A stretch of 64,000 nucleotides of DNA from Cyclobacteriaceae bacterium (GTDB lineage: Bacteria; Bacteroidota; Bacteroidia; Cytophagales; Cyclobacteriaceae), in assembly GCA_025055435.1 (NCBI GenBank), contig JANWWN010000001.1, positions 84,140 to 148,139 of the forward strand. Reading direction: 5' to 3'. The notes under the pieces are model-generated. The model did no database searches and was not told where the DNA came from. It saw only the letters and a list, made by a program, of their open reading frames with translations. A program made the translations under genes and the position numbers. Below are positions 38,028-48,946 of the stretch, piece by piece. Each line of letters begins with the position of its first letter. Position 1 is the stretch's first letter.

Positions 38028-39203
38028 ATGAAAAAAATATTCGTTTATACTTTAACTCTTGTGTTATTGTACGCATGCTCATCTTCGGAGAGCAATGATG
38101 TTGCCGGAAAGAAGAAAGAACTCGAACAGGCCCGCAAGGAACTGGCTGCACTTCATAAAAAAATCAGTGAACTGGAAAAAGAAATCAGTGCTGTTGATCC
38201 GGAATTTGCCCGACAGCTCCGGCGTGCCGTGCCGGTCTCGGTTGTGCAGGCTGAGAAAAAGCCCTTCGAACACAAAATTGATGTTCGCGGGTCGGTGGAG
38301 TCGCGTACCAATGTGATAATCAATGCCCAGACAGCAGGCGAGATTAAGCAAGTGCATGTTCGTGAAGGCCAGGCGGTAACGGCCGGTCAATTGTTGGTTT
38401 CACTGGATACGGAAATACTCAGAAATACCCTGGCCGAACTGGAATCTTCATTGCAACTGGCTAAAGAAACGTATGAGCGACAAGCCCGGTTGTGGCAGCA
38501 AAAAGTCGGCACGGAGATGCAATATCTCCAGGCCAAGAGCAACAAAGAAGCCCTGGAATATCGCATTGCCACTACTCGGGCTCAGCTTGAACTGGCGTTG
38601 ATTCGTGCGCCTTTTAATGGAACCGTTGACGAGCTTCCGGCTAAGGTAGGTCAGGTGGTTACGCCCGGCGTACCCTTGGTTCGTTTGGTTGGCCGGGAGC
38701 AGATGTTTGTAAAGGCCGATGTATCCGAACGTTTCATCGGTCGTTTCAAGGCCGGGGATGCGGTAACTATCTACTTTCCGCTGCTGGACAAACGCATCCA
38801 ATCAACAGTATCGGCCGTTGGTCAAGTTATCAATCCCGAAAACCGGACATTCACGGTTGAAGTTATGCTGCCCAGGGTTGATTTTGCGGTTAAGCCCAAT
38901 CAGGTTGCCGTACTGGAATTGAAAGATTATATCAATACCGAGGCATTTGCTGTACCCACCCGCATCGTCCAGCGCGATGAAGACGGCCAGTTCATTTATG
39001 TTGTTGAAGAACGGGAAGGAAGACTGTATGCGCGTAAGCGATATGTTGTTACCGGAGTAACCAGTGGTAACATGACAGAAATTCTGGAAGGATTGCGTTC
39101 CGGTGACCAGGTTGTTGACCAGGGCTACCGCGATCTGGTGGAAGGCGTAGAAGTAGAGAAAGTACAGCCAAAAGCTGATTCGATTGCTGAATTAAAACCA
39201 TAA
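38028..39203 (+). CDS. RND efflux periplasmic adaptor (membrane fusion protein), lipoprotein
   Basis: A 391-residue adaptor linking the RND pump to TolC. A lipoprotein signal (MKKIFVYTLTLVLLYA then Cys17) precedes a charged coiled coil at about 27-62. The split lipoyl domain is visible around INAQTAGEIKQVHVREGQAV and IRAPFNGTVDELPAKVGQVV, with a hairpin between. The beta-barrel and membrane-proximal domains follow (KADVSERFIGRFKAGDAV; RDEDGQFIYVV). It lies between tolC and the RND permease. Confidence 0.94.
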   Translation: MKKIFVYTLTLVLLYACSSSESNDVAGKKKELEQARKELAALHKKISELEKEISAVDPEFARQLRRAVPVSVVQAEKKPFEHKIDVRGSVESRTNVIINAQTAGEIKQVHVREGQAVTAGQLLVSLDTEILRNTLAELESSLQLAKETYERQARLWQQKVGTEMQYLQAKSNKEALEYRIATTRAQLELALIRAPFNGTVDELPAKVGQVVTPGVPLVRLVGREQMFVKADVSERFIGRFKAGDAVTIYFPLLDKRIQSTVSAVGQVINPENRTFTVEVMLPRVDFAVKPNQVAVLELKDYINTEAFAVPTRIVQRDEDGQFIYVVEEREGRLYARKRYVVTGVTSGNMTEILEGLRSGDQVVDQGYRDLVEGVEVEKVQPKADSIAELKP

Positions 39204-39224
39204 AATCAACAATGGTAAGGAATT

Positions 39225-42200
39225 ATGAAAAAAATTGACAAGCAGTTCGGGCTAACCTCATTTGCACTTAATAACCGCACGTCGGTAATCTTTCTCGCAT
39301 TTCTGATTGCCGTGATGGGTGTGGTTACCTATCTGGCCCTGCCCAAAGACAGTTTTCCGGAAATCAAGCAGCCCACCATTTATGTCGGCACGTCCTATCC
39401 GGGCAACTCCCCGCTCGATATGGAGAATCTGGTAACGCGTCCGATTGAAAAGGAGCTCAACACCATAAGCGAAGTGGATAAAATCCGGTCCACTTCGGTT
39501 CAGGATTATTCCACCATCATCATCGAATTTGATCCGGAAACAAACGTAGAGGATGCGCTGACCAAGGTGAAGGATGCTGTTGACCGCGCCAAGCCCGAAT
39601 TACCACAGGATTTACCTGCCGACCCGAATGTTTTTGAATTGAATTTTGCCGAATTCCCCATCATGAACATTAACCTTTCGGGTAATTACAGCATCGGACA
39701 GCTAAAGCGCTACGCCGAATATCTGGAGGAGGAAATTGAAAAAGTTTCGGAAATATCGAAAGCTGAAATACGCGGTGTTGATGAAAAAGAGGTTAAAATA
39801 AAAGTTGACCCATACGCCCTCGAAGCCCGCAAGTTGAATTTCTCCGACATTGAAAATGCCGTTAAAGCCGAGAATGTTACACTCTCAGGAGGTAATCTGC
39901 TCAACGACGGCATTCGCAGAAACATCAGAGTGGTAGGTGAATTCGATGATGTCCGGCAACTTGAAGACATTATCGTAAAACATGAAAAGGGTGATGTGGT
40001 TTATTTACGCGATGTGGCCACGGTTGAATTTAATTATAAAGACCCGCAAAGTTATGCCCGGTTGGGCAGGCAGCCGGTTGTGATGGTGGATGTTATCAAG
40101 CGAAGTGGTGAAAACCTGCTCAACGCCACTGAAAAAGTAAACGCTATACTGGAAAAGGCAAAGAAGAATGTATTCCCATCTGATTTACTTGTTACCATAA
40201 CCAACGACCAGTCATCGTTCACGCGGGAAATGGTAAGCAGCCTGGAAAACAATATTATTTCGGGCGTAATTGTAGTGGTTGGTGTGCTCATGTTGTTTCT
40301 GGGTATCCGCAATGCCTATTTCGTGGGCATAGCTATCCCGCTTTCTATGTTTCTATCCTTTATCGTACTGAGTGCTATTGGATATAACATCAATATGATG
40401 GTGCTCTTTGCATTGATTATGGGCCTGGGTATGCTGGTGGACAATGGAATTGTGGTGGTGGAAAATGTTTACAGGCTTTATGAGGAAGGGTATGATTTGG
40501 TGAGCGCCACAAAACTGGGCGTTGGGGAAATAGCGTGGCCTATCATATCCTCAACTGCTACAACACTCGCCGCCTTCTTACCGTTGGCCATGTGGCCCGG
40601 AATCATGGGTGAATTTATGAAATACCTGCCCATTACGCTCATCGTGGTGTTATCGTCATCGCTGTTTGTTGCCTTATTTATCACACCGGTTATCACATCG
40701 TTGTTTATGAAACACGAAGGCGAAAAAACCGGCAATCCGGCAAAAAGATGGAGAACCGTGGGTATATTAACCGTTCTAGGTCTGGTTTTTATCGGTCTGA
40801 AGATTTTCTGGCTGGGCAACCTGATGTTGTTGTTTGCCATTCTTACCCTGCTGAATGTGTATGTGTTTGCTCCGGCCTCGCACTGGTTTCAAACGGTATT
40901 TCTGCCTAAGGTTGAAAATCGCTATGGCCGCCTGATTGAGTTTGCACTGAAAGGCCGTAACCCGGTAAGGTTTTTTATAGGTACCACTTTCCTGCTGATT
41001 TTTTCGGTGGTTATGATGGGCTTGTTCCCACCCAAAGTATTGTTCTTTCCGGAAAATGAACCCAAATACATTAACGTTTTCATTGAATTTCCTACCGGAA
41101 CGGATATAGAGGTAACGAATCAGTTTACCCGGGAAATAGAGGATAAGGTAATTGCATTCCTTAAGCCTTACGAGCAGATTGTTGAATCCGTAACAGGGAA
41201 TGTAGGCCAGGGTACAAGTGATCCTGGTGATATGTCATCCATGGGCATGTCGGATACACCCAACAAGGCACGCATAACCGTTAATTTTAAGGATTTCAGA
41301 TACCGGAATGGCATCAGTACCAGCAAGGTCATGGAAGAGCTGCGTAATGCCCTTGGTGTTTATCCGGGTGTTTCCCTTACGGTAGATAAAGACTCCAACG
41401 GACCCCCATCGGGTAAGCCGGTAAGTATTGAGATTTCCGGTAATGATATTGCCACACTTATCCGGCTGTCGGAAGACATCAAACGGAAAATCAATGAATC
41501 CGGAATTCAGGGCATTGAAAAACTAAAGACCGATATTGAAACCGGGAAACCCGAACTCATTGTTCACATTGATCGCGACATGGCGCGCAGATTTGGTGTT
41601 TCAACTTATGCCATAGCCAATGAAGTACGTACATCGTTGTTTGGTAAAGAAATCTCCAAGTTTAAACAAGGCGAGGACGATTATAAAATTCAGCTTCGGC
41701 TGGATGACAAATACCGGTACGATCTGGATGCATTGATGAATAAAAGTATAACCTTCCGCGATCAGACCAGCGGACGAATAGCTCAGGTTCCCATTTCTTC
41801 AGTTGCCAGTGCTGAGCTTACCTCATCCTATGGCTCGGTTAAGCGCAATGACCTCAAAAGGGTAGTTACCATCACATCGAATGTTTTGGGAGGGTACAAC
41901 CCAACGGAAATCAACAAACAGATTCAGGAAATACTTGCCGATTATACCTTCCCGCCGGGATATACCTATAAGTTCACCGGGGAGCAGGAAAAACAAGCCG
42001 AGCAGATGAGTTTTCTCACACGTGCCGGTTTGTTTGCCGTTTTTCTCATCTTCCTCATCATCGTTGCCCAGTTTAATAAAATAACCGCTCCGCTCATCAT
42101 CATGACCTCTGTGGTATTCAGCACCATTGGTGTATTCCTCGGCCTGCTGATATTCCGGATGGATTTCATTGTGATTATGACCATGATCGGGCTTATCTCG

Positions 42201-42608
42201 CTGGCCGGTGTGGCCGTAAATAATGCCATTGTATTGATCGACTTTATTGAGCTGGGCAAAAAACGTTATAAAGAAGAAAACAACACGAATGTCATACCGA
42301 AGGAGGAAGTTTTGCGCATTATTGCTGCTGCCGGAAAAACCCGCCTGCGTCCGGTTTTGCTTACGGCCATCACTACCATATTGGGTCTTATACCTCTGGC
42401 AGTGGGTATTAATATTGATTTCATTCAGTTCTTTAAGAGCTACAATGCGAATTTTTACGTTGGAGGCGATAGCGTGATTTTCTGGGGGCCTTTGTCCTGG
42501 ACCATCATTTACGGGTTAACTTTTGCTACCTTCCTCACCCTGGTAATTGTTCCGGTTATGTATTTGTTATTGGAAAAACTTAACCGTAAACTGGGCATCG
42601 CTTCCTGA
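39225..42608 (+). CDS. RND family efflux permease (HAE1-like)
   Basis: A 1127-residue inner-membrane pump with 12 predicted membrane helices and two large periplasmic loops. It starts MKKIDKQFGLTSFALNNRTS and shows the TM1/porter-domain segment PKDSFPEIKQPTIYV. In TM4 the proton-relay pair reads LVDNGIVVVEN (Asp406-Asn407) instead of the AcrB Asp-Asp. In TM10 the AcrB Lys940 position is in AVNNAIVLIDF (around Asn999). It is the last gene of the tetR-tolC-adaptor-RND operon. Drug, lipid or signalling substrates are all possible. Confidence 0.95.
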   Translation: MKKIDKQFGLTSFALNNRTSVIFLAFLIAVMGVVTYLALPKDSFPEIKQPTIYVGTSYPGNSPLDMENLVTRPIEKELNTISEVDKIRSTSVQDYSTIIIEFDPETNVEDALTKVKDAVDRAKPELPQDLPADPNVFELNFAEFPIMNINLSGNYSIGQLKRYAEYLEEEIEKVSEISKAEIRGVDEKEVKIKVDPYALEARKLNFSDIENAVKAENVTLSGGNLLNDGIRRNIRVVGEFDDVRQLEDIIVKHEKGDVVYLRDVATVEFNYKDPQSYARLGRQPVVMVDVIKRSGENLLNATEKVNAILEKAKKNVFPSDLLVTITNDQSSFTREMVSSLENNIISGVIVVVGVLMLFLGIRNAYFVGIAIPLSMFLSFIVLSAIGYNINMMVLFALIMGLGMLVDNGIVVVENVYRLYEEGYDLVSATKLGVGEIAWPIISSTATTLAAFLPLAMWPGIMGEFMKYLPITLIVVLSSSLFVALFITPVITSLFMKHEGEKTGNPAKRWRTVGILTVLGLVFIGLKIFWLGNLMLLFAILTLLNVYVFAPASHWFQTVFLPKVENRYGRLIEFALKGRNPVRFFIGTTFLLIFSVVMMGLFPPKVLFFPENEPKYINVFIEFPTGTDIEVTNQFTREIEDKVIAFLKPYEQIVESVTGNVGQGTSDPGDMSSMGMSDTPNKARITVNFKDFRYRNGISTSKVMEELRNALGVYPGVSLTVDKDSNGPPSGKPVSIEISGNDIATLIRLSEDIKRKINESGIQGIEKLKTDIETGKPELIVHIDRDMARRFGVSTYAIANEVRTSLFGKEISKFKQGEDDYKIQLRLDDKYRYDLDALMNKSITFRDQTSGRIAQVPISSVASAELTSSYGSVKRNDLKRVVTITSNVLGGYNPTEINKQIQEILADYTFPPGYTYKFTGEQEKQAEQMSFLTRAGLFAVFLIFLIIVAQFNKITAPLIIMTSVVFSTIGVFLGLLIFRMDFIVIMTMIGLISLAGVAVNNAIVLIDFIELGKKRYKEENNTNVIPKEEVLRIIAAAGKTRLRPVLLTAITTILGLIPLAVGINIDFIQFFKSYNANFYVGGDSVIFWGPLSWTIIYGLTFATFLTLVIVPVMYLLLEKLNRKLGIAS

Positions 42609-42630
42609 CATTAAGCTGAGCAGTAAAGCC

Positions 42631-43878
42631 ATGATTGCATTCATCGCAGCGCTCGTTACAGTTACTTTTCTGTTGGTTCTCGATGTGTACCTGTACCAGC
42701 CAGTGCGTGTAGTAACGCGCGGTATGAATGCTTCGATGAAAATAAGTTTGCGCGGAACTTACTGGACGGTGTCATTCATTTTGCTTGGTGTGGTTATTGC
42801 CTTCTTTATTGTCGGACCGAATTACTGGGGTATTACCACGCGCAATTGGATGATTACGGCTCTGGTTATGGTTTATCTCTCGAAAATTATCGGAGGCGTG
42901 GTGGTATTGGCTGATGACCTCAGACGGTTGTTGCTAAAAATAACAGGTAGGACGCGCAAGCAAAATGAATCGCCTTCCTATGGTAGAAAAATTCCACGCT
43001 CCGAGTTTTTGTCGAAGGCTGCCGTATTGACAGCCGCGGTACCGTTTGGCACCATGGCCTTTGGCATTATATCCGGTGCCCATGACTATCGTATCCGCAG
43101 GGCAACGATTTACCTTCCTCGTCTGCCCAAAGCTTTCGATGGCATCCGGATCGGGCAGATATCCGATATTCATTCCGGCAGCTTTTTTAACAAAACGGCA
43201 GTTGAAGGCGGGGTTGAGATGCTGATGGCAGAAAAGCCGGATGTTTTATTTTTTACTGGCGACCTGGTGAATAATCAGACGGATGAAGTGAACGATTATG
43301 TGCCGGTTTTTAGCAGATTAAAAGCTCCGCTGGGTGTGTACTCGGTTACGGGCAATCACGACTATGGCGATTACCGGTCGTGGCCCTCGCCGGCAGCCAA
43401 GAGAAAGAATTTTGAAGATTTGATGGAAGCCCACCGGATTATGGGCTTTGATTTGCTGATGAATGAAAACCGGTTTATTGAACTAAGCGGTGAAAAACTG
43501 GCCATCATCGGGGTTGAAAACTGGGGTACCGGGCGCTTCCCGAAGTACGGTGATCTGGGCAGGGCTTATGCGGGTACGGAGGAGGCTGCCGTCAAATTGC
43601 TGTTATCGCACGACCCCAGTCATTGGGACGCTCAGGTTAAACCGGATTTTCCGGATATCGACATTATGTTTGCGGGACATACCCACGGTTTTCAGTTTGG
43701 TTTTGAATTCGGAAATATCCGGTGGAGTCCTTCTCAATACGTTTACAAACAATGGGCAGGACTGTACCAGGATGATGGGCGCTATTTGTATGTTAACCGT
43801 GGCTTTGGGTTTATCGGTTATCCGGGGCGCATAGGCATTCCGCCCGAACTTACCATCATCGAACTTAAGCGCGCCTGA
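42631..43878 (+). CDS. Membrane-bound metallophosphoesterase
   Basis: From ATG at 42631 a 415-residue protein with about three N-terminal membrane helices and a fourth near residues 125-145 (SKAAVLTAAVPFGTMAFG). A calcineurin-like metallophosphoesterase domain follows. The dinuclear metal motifs are all present: GQISDIHSGS, FFTGDLVNN, VTGNHDYG, LLSHDPSHWD and FAGHTHGFQ. The family (YkuE/YaeI-like) includes lipid pyrophosphatases; the substrate here is unknown. The ORF is open back to 42547 inside the RND gene, but that extension is not hydrophobic and is not chosen. It is close behind the RND gene and may share its transcript. Confidence 0.92.
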   Translation: MIAFIAALVTVTFLLVLDVYLYQPVRVVTRGMNASMKISLRGTYWTVSFILLGVVIAFFIVGPNYWGITTRNWMITALVMVYLSKIIGGVVVLADDLRRLLLKITGRTRKQNESPSYGRKIPRSEFLSKAAVLTAAVPFGTMAFGIISGAHDYRIRRATIYLPRLPKAFDGIRIGQISDIHSGSFFNKTAVEGGVEMLMAEKPDVLFFTGDLVNNQTDEVNDYVPVFSRLKAPLGVYSVTGNHDYGDYRSWPSPAAKRKNFEDLMEAHRIMGFDLLMNENRFIELSGEKLAIIGVENWGTGRFPKYGDLGRAYAGTEEAAVKLLLSHDPSHWDAQVKPDFPDIDIMFAGHTHGFQFGFEFGNIRWSPSQYVYKQWAGLYQDDGRYLYVNRGFGFIGYPGRIGIPPELTIIELKRA

Positions 43879-43879
43879 A

Positions 43880-44338
43880 TCAGCCTGCCTGTTGTGCTGC
43901 TTCTGCCTCGCGTCTGCGCTTGGCATCGATTGAAAATTTTCCGGCACCAAAAACGGTAAAAATCAAAAGCCCGGCCAGCACTAGTAACGACACCTCCAGC
44001 TCCATGTGATTGCCAACACTTAAAAAGCCTTTTGGTGCGTTAACGAAAACCACTGCGCCAATCAGCACCGGCAGGTTAATAACACACACTGCGCGCGTAA
44101 ATAATCCTACGGTTAAAAGTGGCCCTCCCAGGATGTGGGCAAACACCACATAGTGCGCCAGCGTGGCACCTGCAAAATAAACATTAATGCCGGAGGCAGT
44201 CATCTCCAGCTCGTCCATGTTGGTGAGGAAGTCCAGGCCTTTGTAAGTGATGAAGAGACCCAGGATAATACGAAAGAAATCCAGGAAACCGGGGCGATGC
44301 GCATTGCCCCATTTTTCCACATCAGAAATTACACTCAT
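43880..44338 (-). CDS. DoxX family membrane protein
   Basis: A 152-residue protein with four predicted membrane helices. The DoxX-family start FFRIILGLFITYKGLDFLTN lies near residue 20. The later segments VVFAHILGGPLLTVGLFTRA and FGAGKFSIDAKRRREAE match the family ending. DoxX proteins are linked to quinone/thiosulfate oxidation and to oxidative stress, but most are uncharacterised. Convergent with the phosphoesterase, with one base between the stop codons. Confidence 0.88.
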   Translation of the reverse strand: MSVISDVEKWGNAHRPGFLDFFRIILGLFITYKGLDFLTNMDELEMTASGINVYFAGATLAHYVVFAHILGGPLLTVGLFTRAVCVINLPVLIGAVVFVNAPKGFLSVGNHMELEVSLLVLAGLLIFTVFGAGKFSIDAKRRREAEAAQQAG

Positions 44339-44403
44339 GGCCGTTGGTTTTATACTACAAAGTTTACAAAATCAGCGGCGTAAAAGCAATCGGGCATGAA
44401 ATG

Positions 44404-44430
44404 AAAAAGCCCGGCTTTTGAGCCGGGCTT
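44404..44430 (-). terminator. Intrinsic terminator after the RRM gene
   Basis: AAGCCCGGCT / AGCCGGGCTT, a 10-bp perfect stem with a 4-base loop. On the minus strand it is followed by TTTTTCATT; on the plus strand the flank is weaker. It lies 22 bp after the RRM stop. Confidence 0.8.
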
Positions 44431-44451
44431 AACAATCCTGATATTTTAAAA

Positions 44452-44775
44452 TCAGTATCCTTCGCGGTTGAAGTTTTCGCGGTTAAAATTTTTACGGAAA
44501 CCACCGCCCTGACGGTTGCCGCGGGGGGCATCGGTACGGGGGCGTGCTTCGTTAACAACCAGATTCTTTCCCATGAATTCGGCACCGTTCAACTGGCTGA
44601 TGGCACTCTGGGCTGATGAGTCATCGGACATCTCAACAAATCCAAATCCCCGGCTGCGTTGCGTAAACTTGTCGAGGATGATTTTGGCGGAGGTAACTTC
44701 TCCAAACTGCTCGAATAATCCCTTTAATTCGGCTTCGGTTGCCCTGAAAGGGATGTTGGCTACATAAATGTTCAT
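44452..44775 (-). CDS. RRM-domain RNA-binding protein with Arg/Gly/Asn tail
   Basis: A 107-residue single-RRM protein. RNP2 is NIYVANIPF at residues 2-9 and RNP1 is RGFGFVEM near 44-51. The C-terminal tail is rich in Arg, Gly and Asn (GNRQGGGFRKNFNRENFNRE), like glycine-rich RNA-binding proteins. Such short RRM proteins are common in Bacteroidota and cyanobacteria. The gene is monocistronic with its own terminator; about 150 bp upstream are gene-free. Confidence 0.93.
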   Translation of the reverse strand: MNIYVANIPFRATEAELKGLFEQFGEVTSAKIILDKFTQRSRGFGFVEMSDDSSAQSAISQLNGAEFMGKNLVVNEARPRTDAPRGNRQGGGFRKNFNRENFNREGY

Positions 44776-44928
44776 TTTGACTAAGAAATAAATGTTAGAA
44801 ATTAAACTTACCTTGATAACAGCCTGAAACGCAATCGCGAATAAAATCCGGGAAAGAACTTCAGGAGAGTAATCAATTGATGTAAAGGTAATTTAAAAAT
44901 CTGATTTATCACAATCAGCCCAGACCGC

Positions 44929-46442
<1,514 letters not shown>

Positions 46443-46473
46443 CGGTTTACTATTGTAGTTCTAATATCTGTGT

Positions 46474-46498
46474 AAAAGCGCCTGAAAGGCGCTTTTTT
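46474..46498 (+). terminator. Intrinsic terminator after gapA
   Basis: AAAAGCGCCT / AGGCGCTTTT with loop GAA, followed by a T tract, 31 bp after the gapA stop. Confidence 0.85.
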
Positions 46499-46560
46499 AT
46501 TGAATTACAGGGCATTGCACCTAAAAGGTTGTATTTTCGTTAATAGAAACGAAAGCAGCC

Positions 46561-47751
46561 GTGGCCAATTTTTACGAAATACTGGGCATACCGCAATCGG
46601 CCGATTCATCGGAGATTAGGGCTGCCTATAAAAAGCTTGCTTTCCAGTTTCACCCCGATTTACATCCCAACGATCCGCTGGCAGAAGAACGTTTTAAGCA
46701 GATTAATGAGGCCTATCATACCCTGTCCGATCCGGTAAAAAAATCGCGGTACGATGCACGCCTTAACGCGTACACAGTTGTTACCGAAAGCTCGTACGAT
46801 GAACAGGCCTGGCGGGCCTACCGGCACAGGCAATACATGCGATGGAAAGCTGCACAGGAGTCGCGGTATAAATTTGATCGGAATTACTTTAAAATTCAGG
46901 GCCTTGCGTTTCTGGTTTTTCTGATTATTGCAGGCTTTTGCTATGGCTTGATACATACCATAACCTACTTCCAGGAAAAACAAATGGCCGAACAACTTCG
47001 GAAAAACATGGAGCAGGTGGAGCGGGTTCATACGTTGTTTGCAACCGGACATATCGATGAGGCATTTAAACATGTGCTCGTACTCATGCAGCAAGACCCG
47101 CTGGAATACCGGTTTACTCTGGCCTACGATAGCATGCTGCAAACTCTCCGTTACCGGGTAAAACAGCAATACGCCGCCAACGATCTGGCAGCTTCAGTCA
47201 CCACACTGCGTTTCCTGCAGCGTTACGAAAATCCAACCCGATTTGAAACCCTCCGGATGAAAGCCATCTGCGAATATCAGATGGAGCAGTATGACAGCAC
47301 GCTGGCTACGTTGGAGCATATCCGGAAAATGCAACCATGGAATTTTGAACTGGTTTATCAAATGGGCATAATCAGCCTGGATAACCTTAACAAGCCTGAA
47401 AAAGCAATTGGTTATTTTACGGAAGGCAAGCGCATGTTTAAAGAAAGCATGTCGCGTATTTACGGAGAGGCATTTGAGGTCGTGATGATTCCGGCTGATG
47501 TTCCCGAAATTTACTACCACTTATTTGAAGCGCGGGCCCGATCCAATATGATGCTCAATAATTTTGAGGAAGCTCTGACCGACTGCAACTGGGCTGTGTT
47601 TCTACGACCACAGCAGGCGGAAGCGTGGAAAATGAGGGCCATGTGCCGCATTGCTTTAGGGCGCACCTACCGCTTGTGCGAGGACCTGAAGATGGCCCGT
47701 AAACTTGGTAAACGGGAAGTAGTAGATTTGCAACGTAAATTCTGCAGATAA
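46561..47751 (+). CDS. Membrane-anchored J-domain (DnaJ-like) protein with TPR region
   Basis: A 396-residue co-chaperone-like protein. The N-terminal J domain (1-65) holds the HPD tripeptide at 31-33 in [12 protein letters not shown] and ends with [14 protein letters not shown] single membrane helix is at about 113-133 ([18 protein letters not shown]). The rest is helical TPR-like sequence up to [20 protein letters not shown]. There is no zinc-finger or DnaJ C-terminal domain. The start is GTG at 46561. The J domain should face the cytoplasm and recruit DnaK. Its stop overlaps the next gene's ATG by one base. Confidence 0.9.
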   Translation: MANFYEILGIPQSADSSEIRAAYKKLAFQFHPDLHPNDPLAEERFKQINEAYHTLSDPVKKSRYDARLNAYTVVTESSYDEQAWRAYRHRQYMRWKAAQESRYKFDRNYFKIQGLAFLVFLIIAGFCYGLIHTITYFQEKQMAEQLRKNMEQVERVHTLFATGHIDEAFKHVLVLMQQDPLEYRFTLAYDSMLQTLRYRVKQQYAANDLAASVTTLRFLQRYENPTRFETLRMKAICEYQMEQYDSTLATLEHIRKMQPWNFELVYQMGIISLDNLNKPEKAIGYFTEGKRMFKESMSRIYGEAFEVVMIPADVPEIYYHLFEARARSNMMLNNFEEALTDCNWAVFLRPQQAEAWKMRAMCRIALGRTYRLCEDLKMARKLGKREVVDLQRKFCR

Positions 47752-48182
47752 TGCACCACACACTCACACCCGCCCAGCTGGAATCGGTAAAAAAAAGTTA
47801 CCTCAACATCGTGGCTCTGTTTCTTTCACAGGATCGGGTGAGCAGTAAATATTTTCGATGTCTGCTGAAGTGGGGATTCCAGTTGCACATCGGACCGGAC
47901 GATTTACGCAAGCATGCAGATTTATCGCACCTGTCTTTTACCCACCCCGGGGAAATGAGCGGGAAGGCTGAAGAAATTTTTAACCTCGTTAACATGATTT
48001 ATCTCGATAAGGTGGTGGAAGATACCGAGTTGGAAATAGCCACACTATATGCCGAAAAACTGGGCTTTTCCTCCCGGCTGGTAAGCGAGCTGTTTACAGC
48101 GATCGCAACAGCCGATGAAGAGGGGGAAACGCTGGAGAATGTACGTAACCGCGTGGAAGAATTCGTTCGCATGGCCGGCTGA
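47751..48182 (+). CDS. TerB-like protein coupled to the J-domain gene
   Basis: A 143-residue soluble helical protein. The C-terminal part (IYLDKVVEDTELEIATLYA, then EKLGFSSRLVSELFTAIATA) has the pattern of a TerB-like half: acidic loop, helix, then GF/GL turn. The N-terminal half is less clear. Its ATG shares a base with the J-protein stop, so translation is probably coupled. E. coli DjlA joins a TerB-like and a J domain in one membrane protein, so these two genes may form a split equivalent. That functional link is inference. Confidence 0.6.
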   Translation: MHHTLTPAQLESVKKSYLNIVALFLSQDRVSSKYFRCLLKWGFQLHIGPDDLRKHADLSHLSFTHPGEMSGKAEEIFNLVNMIYLDKVVEDTELEIATLYAEKLGFSSRLVSELFTAIATADEEGETLENVRNRVEEFVRMAG

Positions 48183-48402
48183 AAAAGGTTTCGATTATGT
48201 AAGGTTTTTATCGGCTTTGTAAGAATTCGGATAAAAAAGAGTACTCCGGGATTTTCAATTAACTTTCTGATAATCAAAGCATTAAAACAAAGGTATTCAA
48301 TAGGCCGCCGGTTTTGACCATTAGCGGTCACTCGTTATAAGCGATAAACCGCTGTTTTCTCTGCTTTAGCTGTGTTACTGGTAAATCGTCTTTTTGAATA
48401 CA

Positions 48403-48426
48403 GATGTAGGATTTAACCTCAATTTG
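48403..48426 (+). repeat. Upstream direct-repeat copy A, before the 106-aa gene
   Basis: This 24-base block begins GATGTAGGATTT and ends TCAATTTG. It matches copy B (48871-48894) at 20 of 24 positions, with identical spacing. The TCAnTTTG end resembles a -7 box with one mismatch, and a TTTTTG lies about 22 bases upstream. It is probably promoter or operator DNA. Confidence 0.5.
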
Positions 48427-48481
48427 CATCAATTCATTTGATTGAGTCTTCAATTTTTGAATTGTAAAACAAGGAGGGTTT

Positions 48482-48802
48482 ATGGTGAAGGGAAAAACAG
48501 ATTTCCGGACGTTGGCTCACGTACAATTCAGCAGACGGCTGCGCGAACTGGCGTTGCTTATCGTGGCCATCATTTTGGGCATGTTAATCAGTGGAAACGT
48601 TCGCGCACAGGAACCTCGCCATAAAATCTTTAAAGCCAAAAAAGCCTGTATGATTCTGGCTCAAAAACGCAATCGCCCCGATAATATCCGCGTTGCGATT
48701 AAGAAACCTAAGTATAAACCGCAGGCTGAAATGGAAGCGCCGGCAGCCTATCGCATTTCGGCCAGGCGAGAAACAAAAGACAACAAAGGAATTCAACGAT
48801 AG
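48482..48802 (+). CDS. Small exported protein sharing a module with the downstream OmpA-family protein
   Basis: A 106-residue protein. A hydrophobic segment LALLIVAIILGMLISGNVRA at about 24-43 looks like a signal peptide with a long n-region. The mature part contains ACMILAQKRN and YKPQAEMEAPAAYR. The same order of motifs (ACDLLQKKKN, then YKPMAEFEPPGSVR) occurs in the OmpA-family protein 145 bp downstream, so the two share a module. The start is preceded by AAGGAGGG at 48471-48478, an unusually strong Shine-Dalgarno for this phylum, though only 3 bases from ATG. A terminator follows. The function is unknown. Confidence 0.7.
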   Translation: MVKGKTDFRTLAHVQFSRRLRELALLIVAIILGMLISGNVRAQEPRHKIFKAKKACMILAQKRNRPDNIRVAIKKPKYKPQAEMEAPAAYRISARRETKDNKGIQR

Positions 48803-48822
48803 ATTTTTGGGTTGTTTGACAG

Positions 48823-48858
48823 CGGCCGTCCCGCCACCGGCGGGATGGCCGTTTTGTT
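48823..48858 (+). terminator. Intrinsic terminator after the 106-aa gene
   Basis: CGGCC-G-TCCCGCC pairs with GGCGGGA-T-GGCCG around loop ACC: 13 pairs including one G-T, followed by TTTTGTTT. It separates the small gene from the OmpA-family gene. Confidence 0.85.
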
Positions 48859-48870
48859 TATTCTTTAGCT

Positions 48871-48894
48871 GATGTAGGATTTGTCTTCATTTTG
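48871..48894 (+). repeat. Upstream direct-repeat copy B, before the OmpA-family gene
   Basis: It starts GATGTAGGATTT and ends TCATTTTG, a 20/24 match to copy A at 48403-48426. It lies 52 bases before the ATG at 48947. The conserved block at the same place upstream of two related genes suggests a shared promoter or regulator site. Confidence 0.5.
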
Positions 48895-48946
48895 TCGCAT
48901 TTCATCGCTTTCAGCCCTTCATCTTCGATGTGAAATTTCAGACCCC

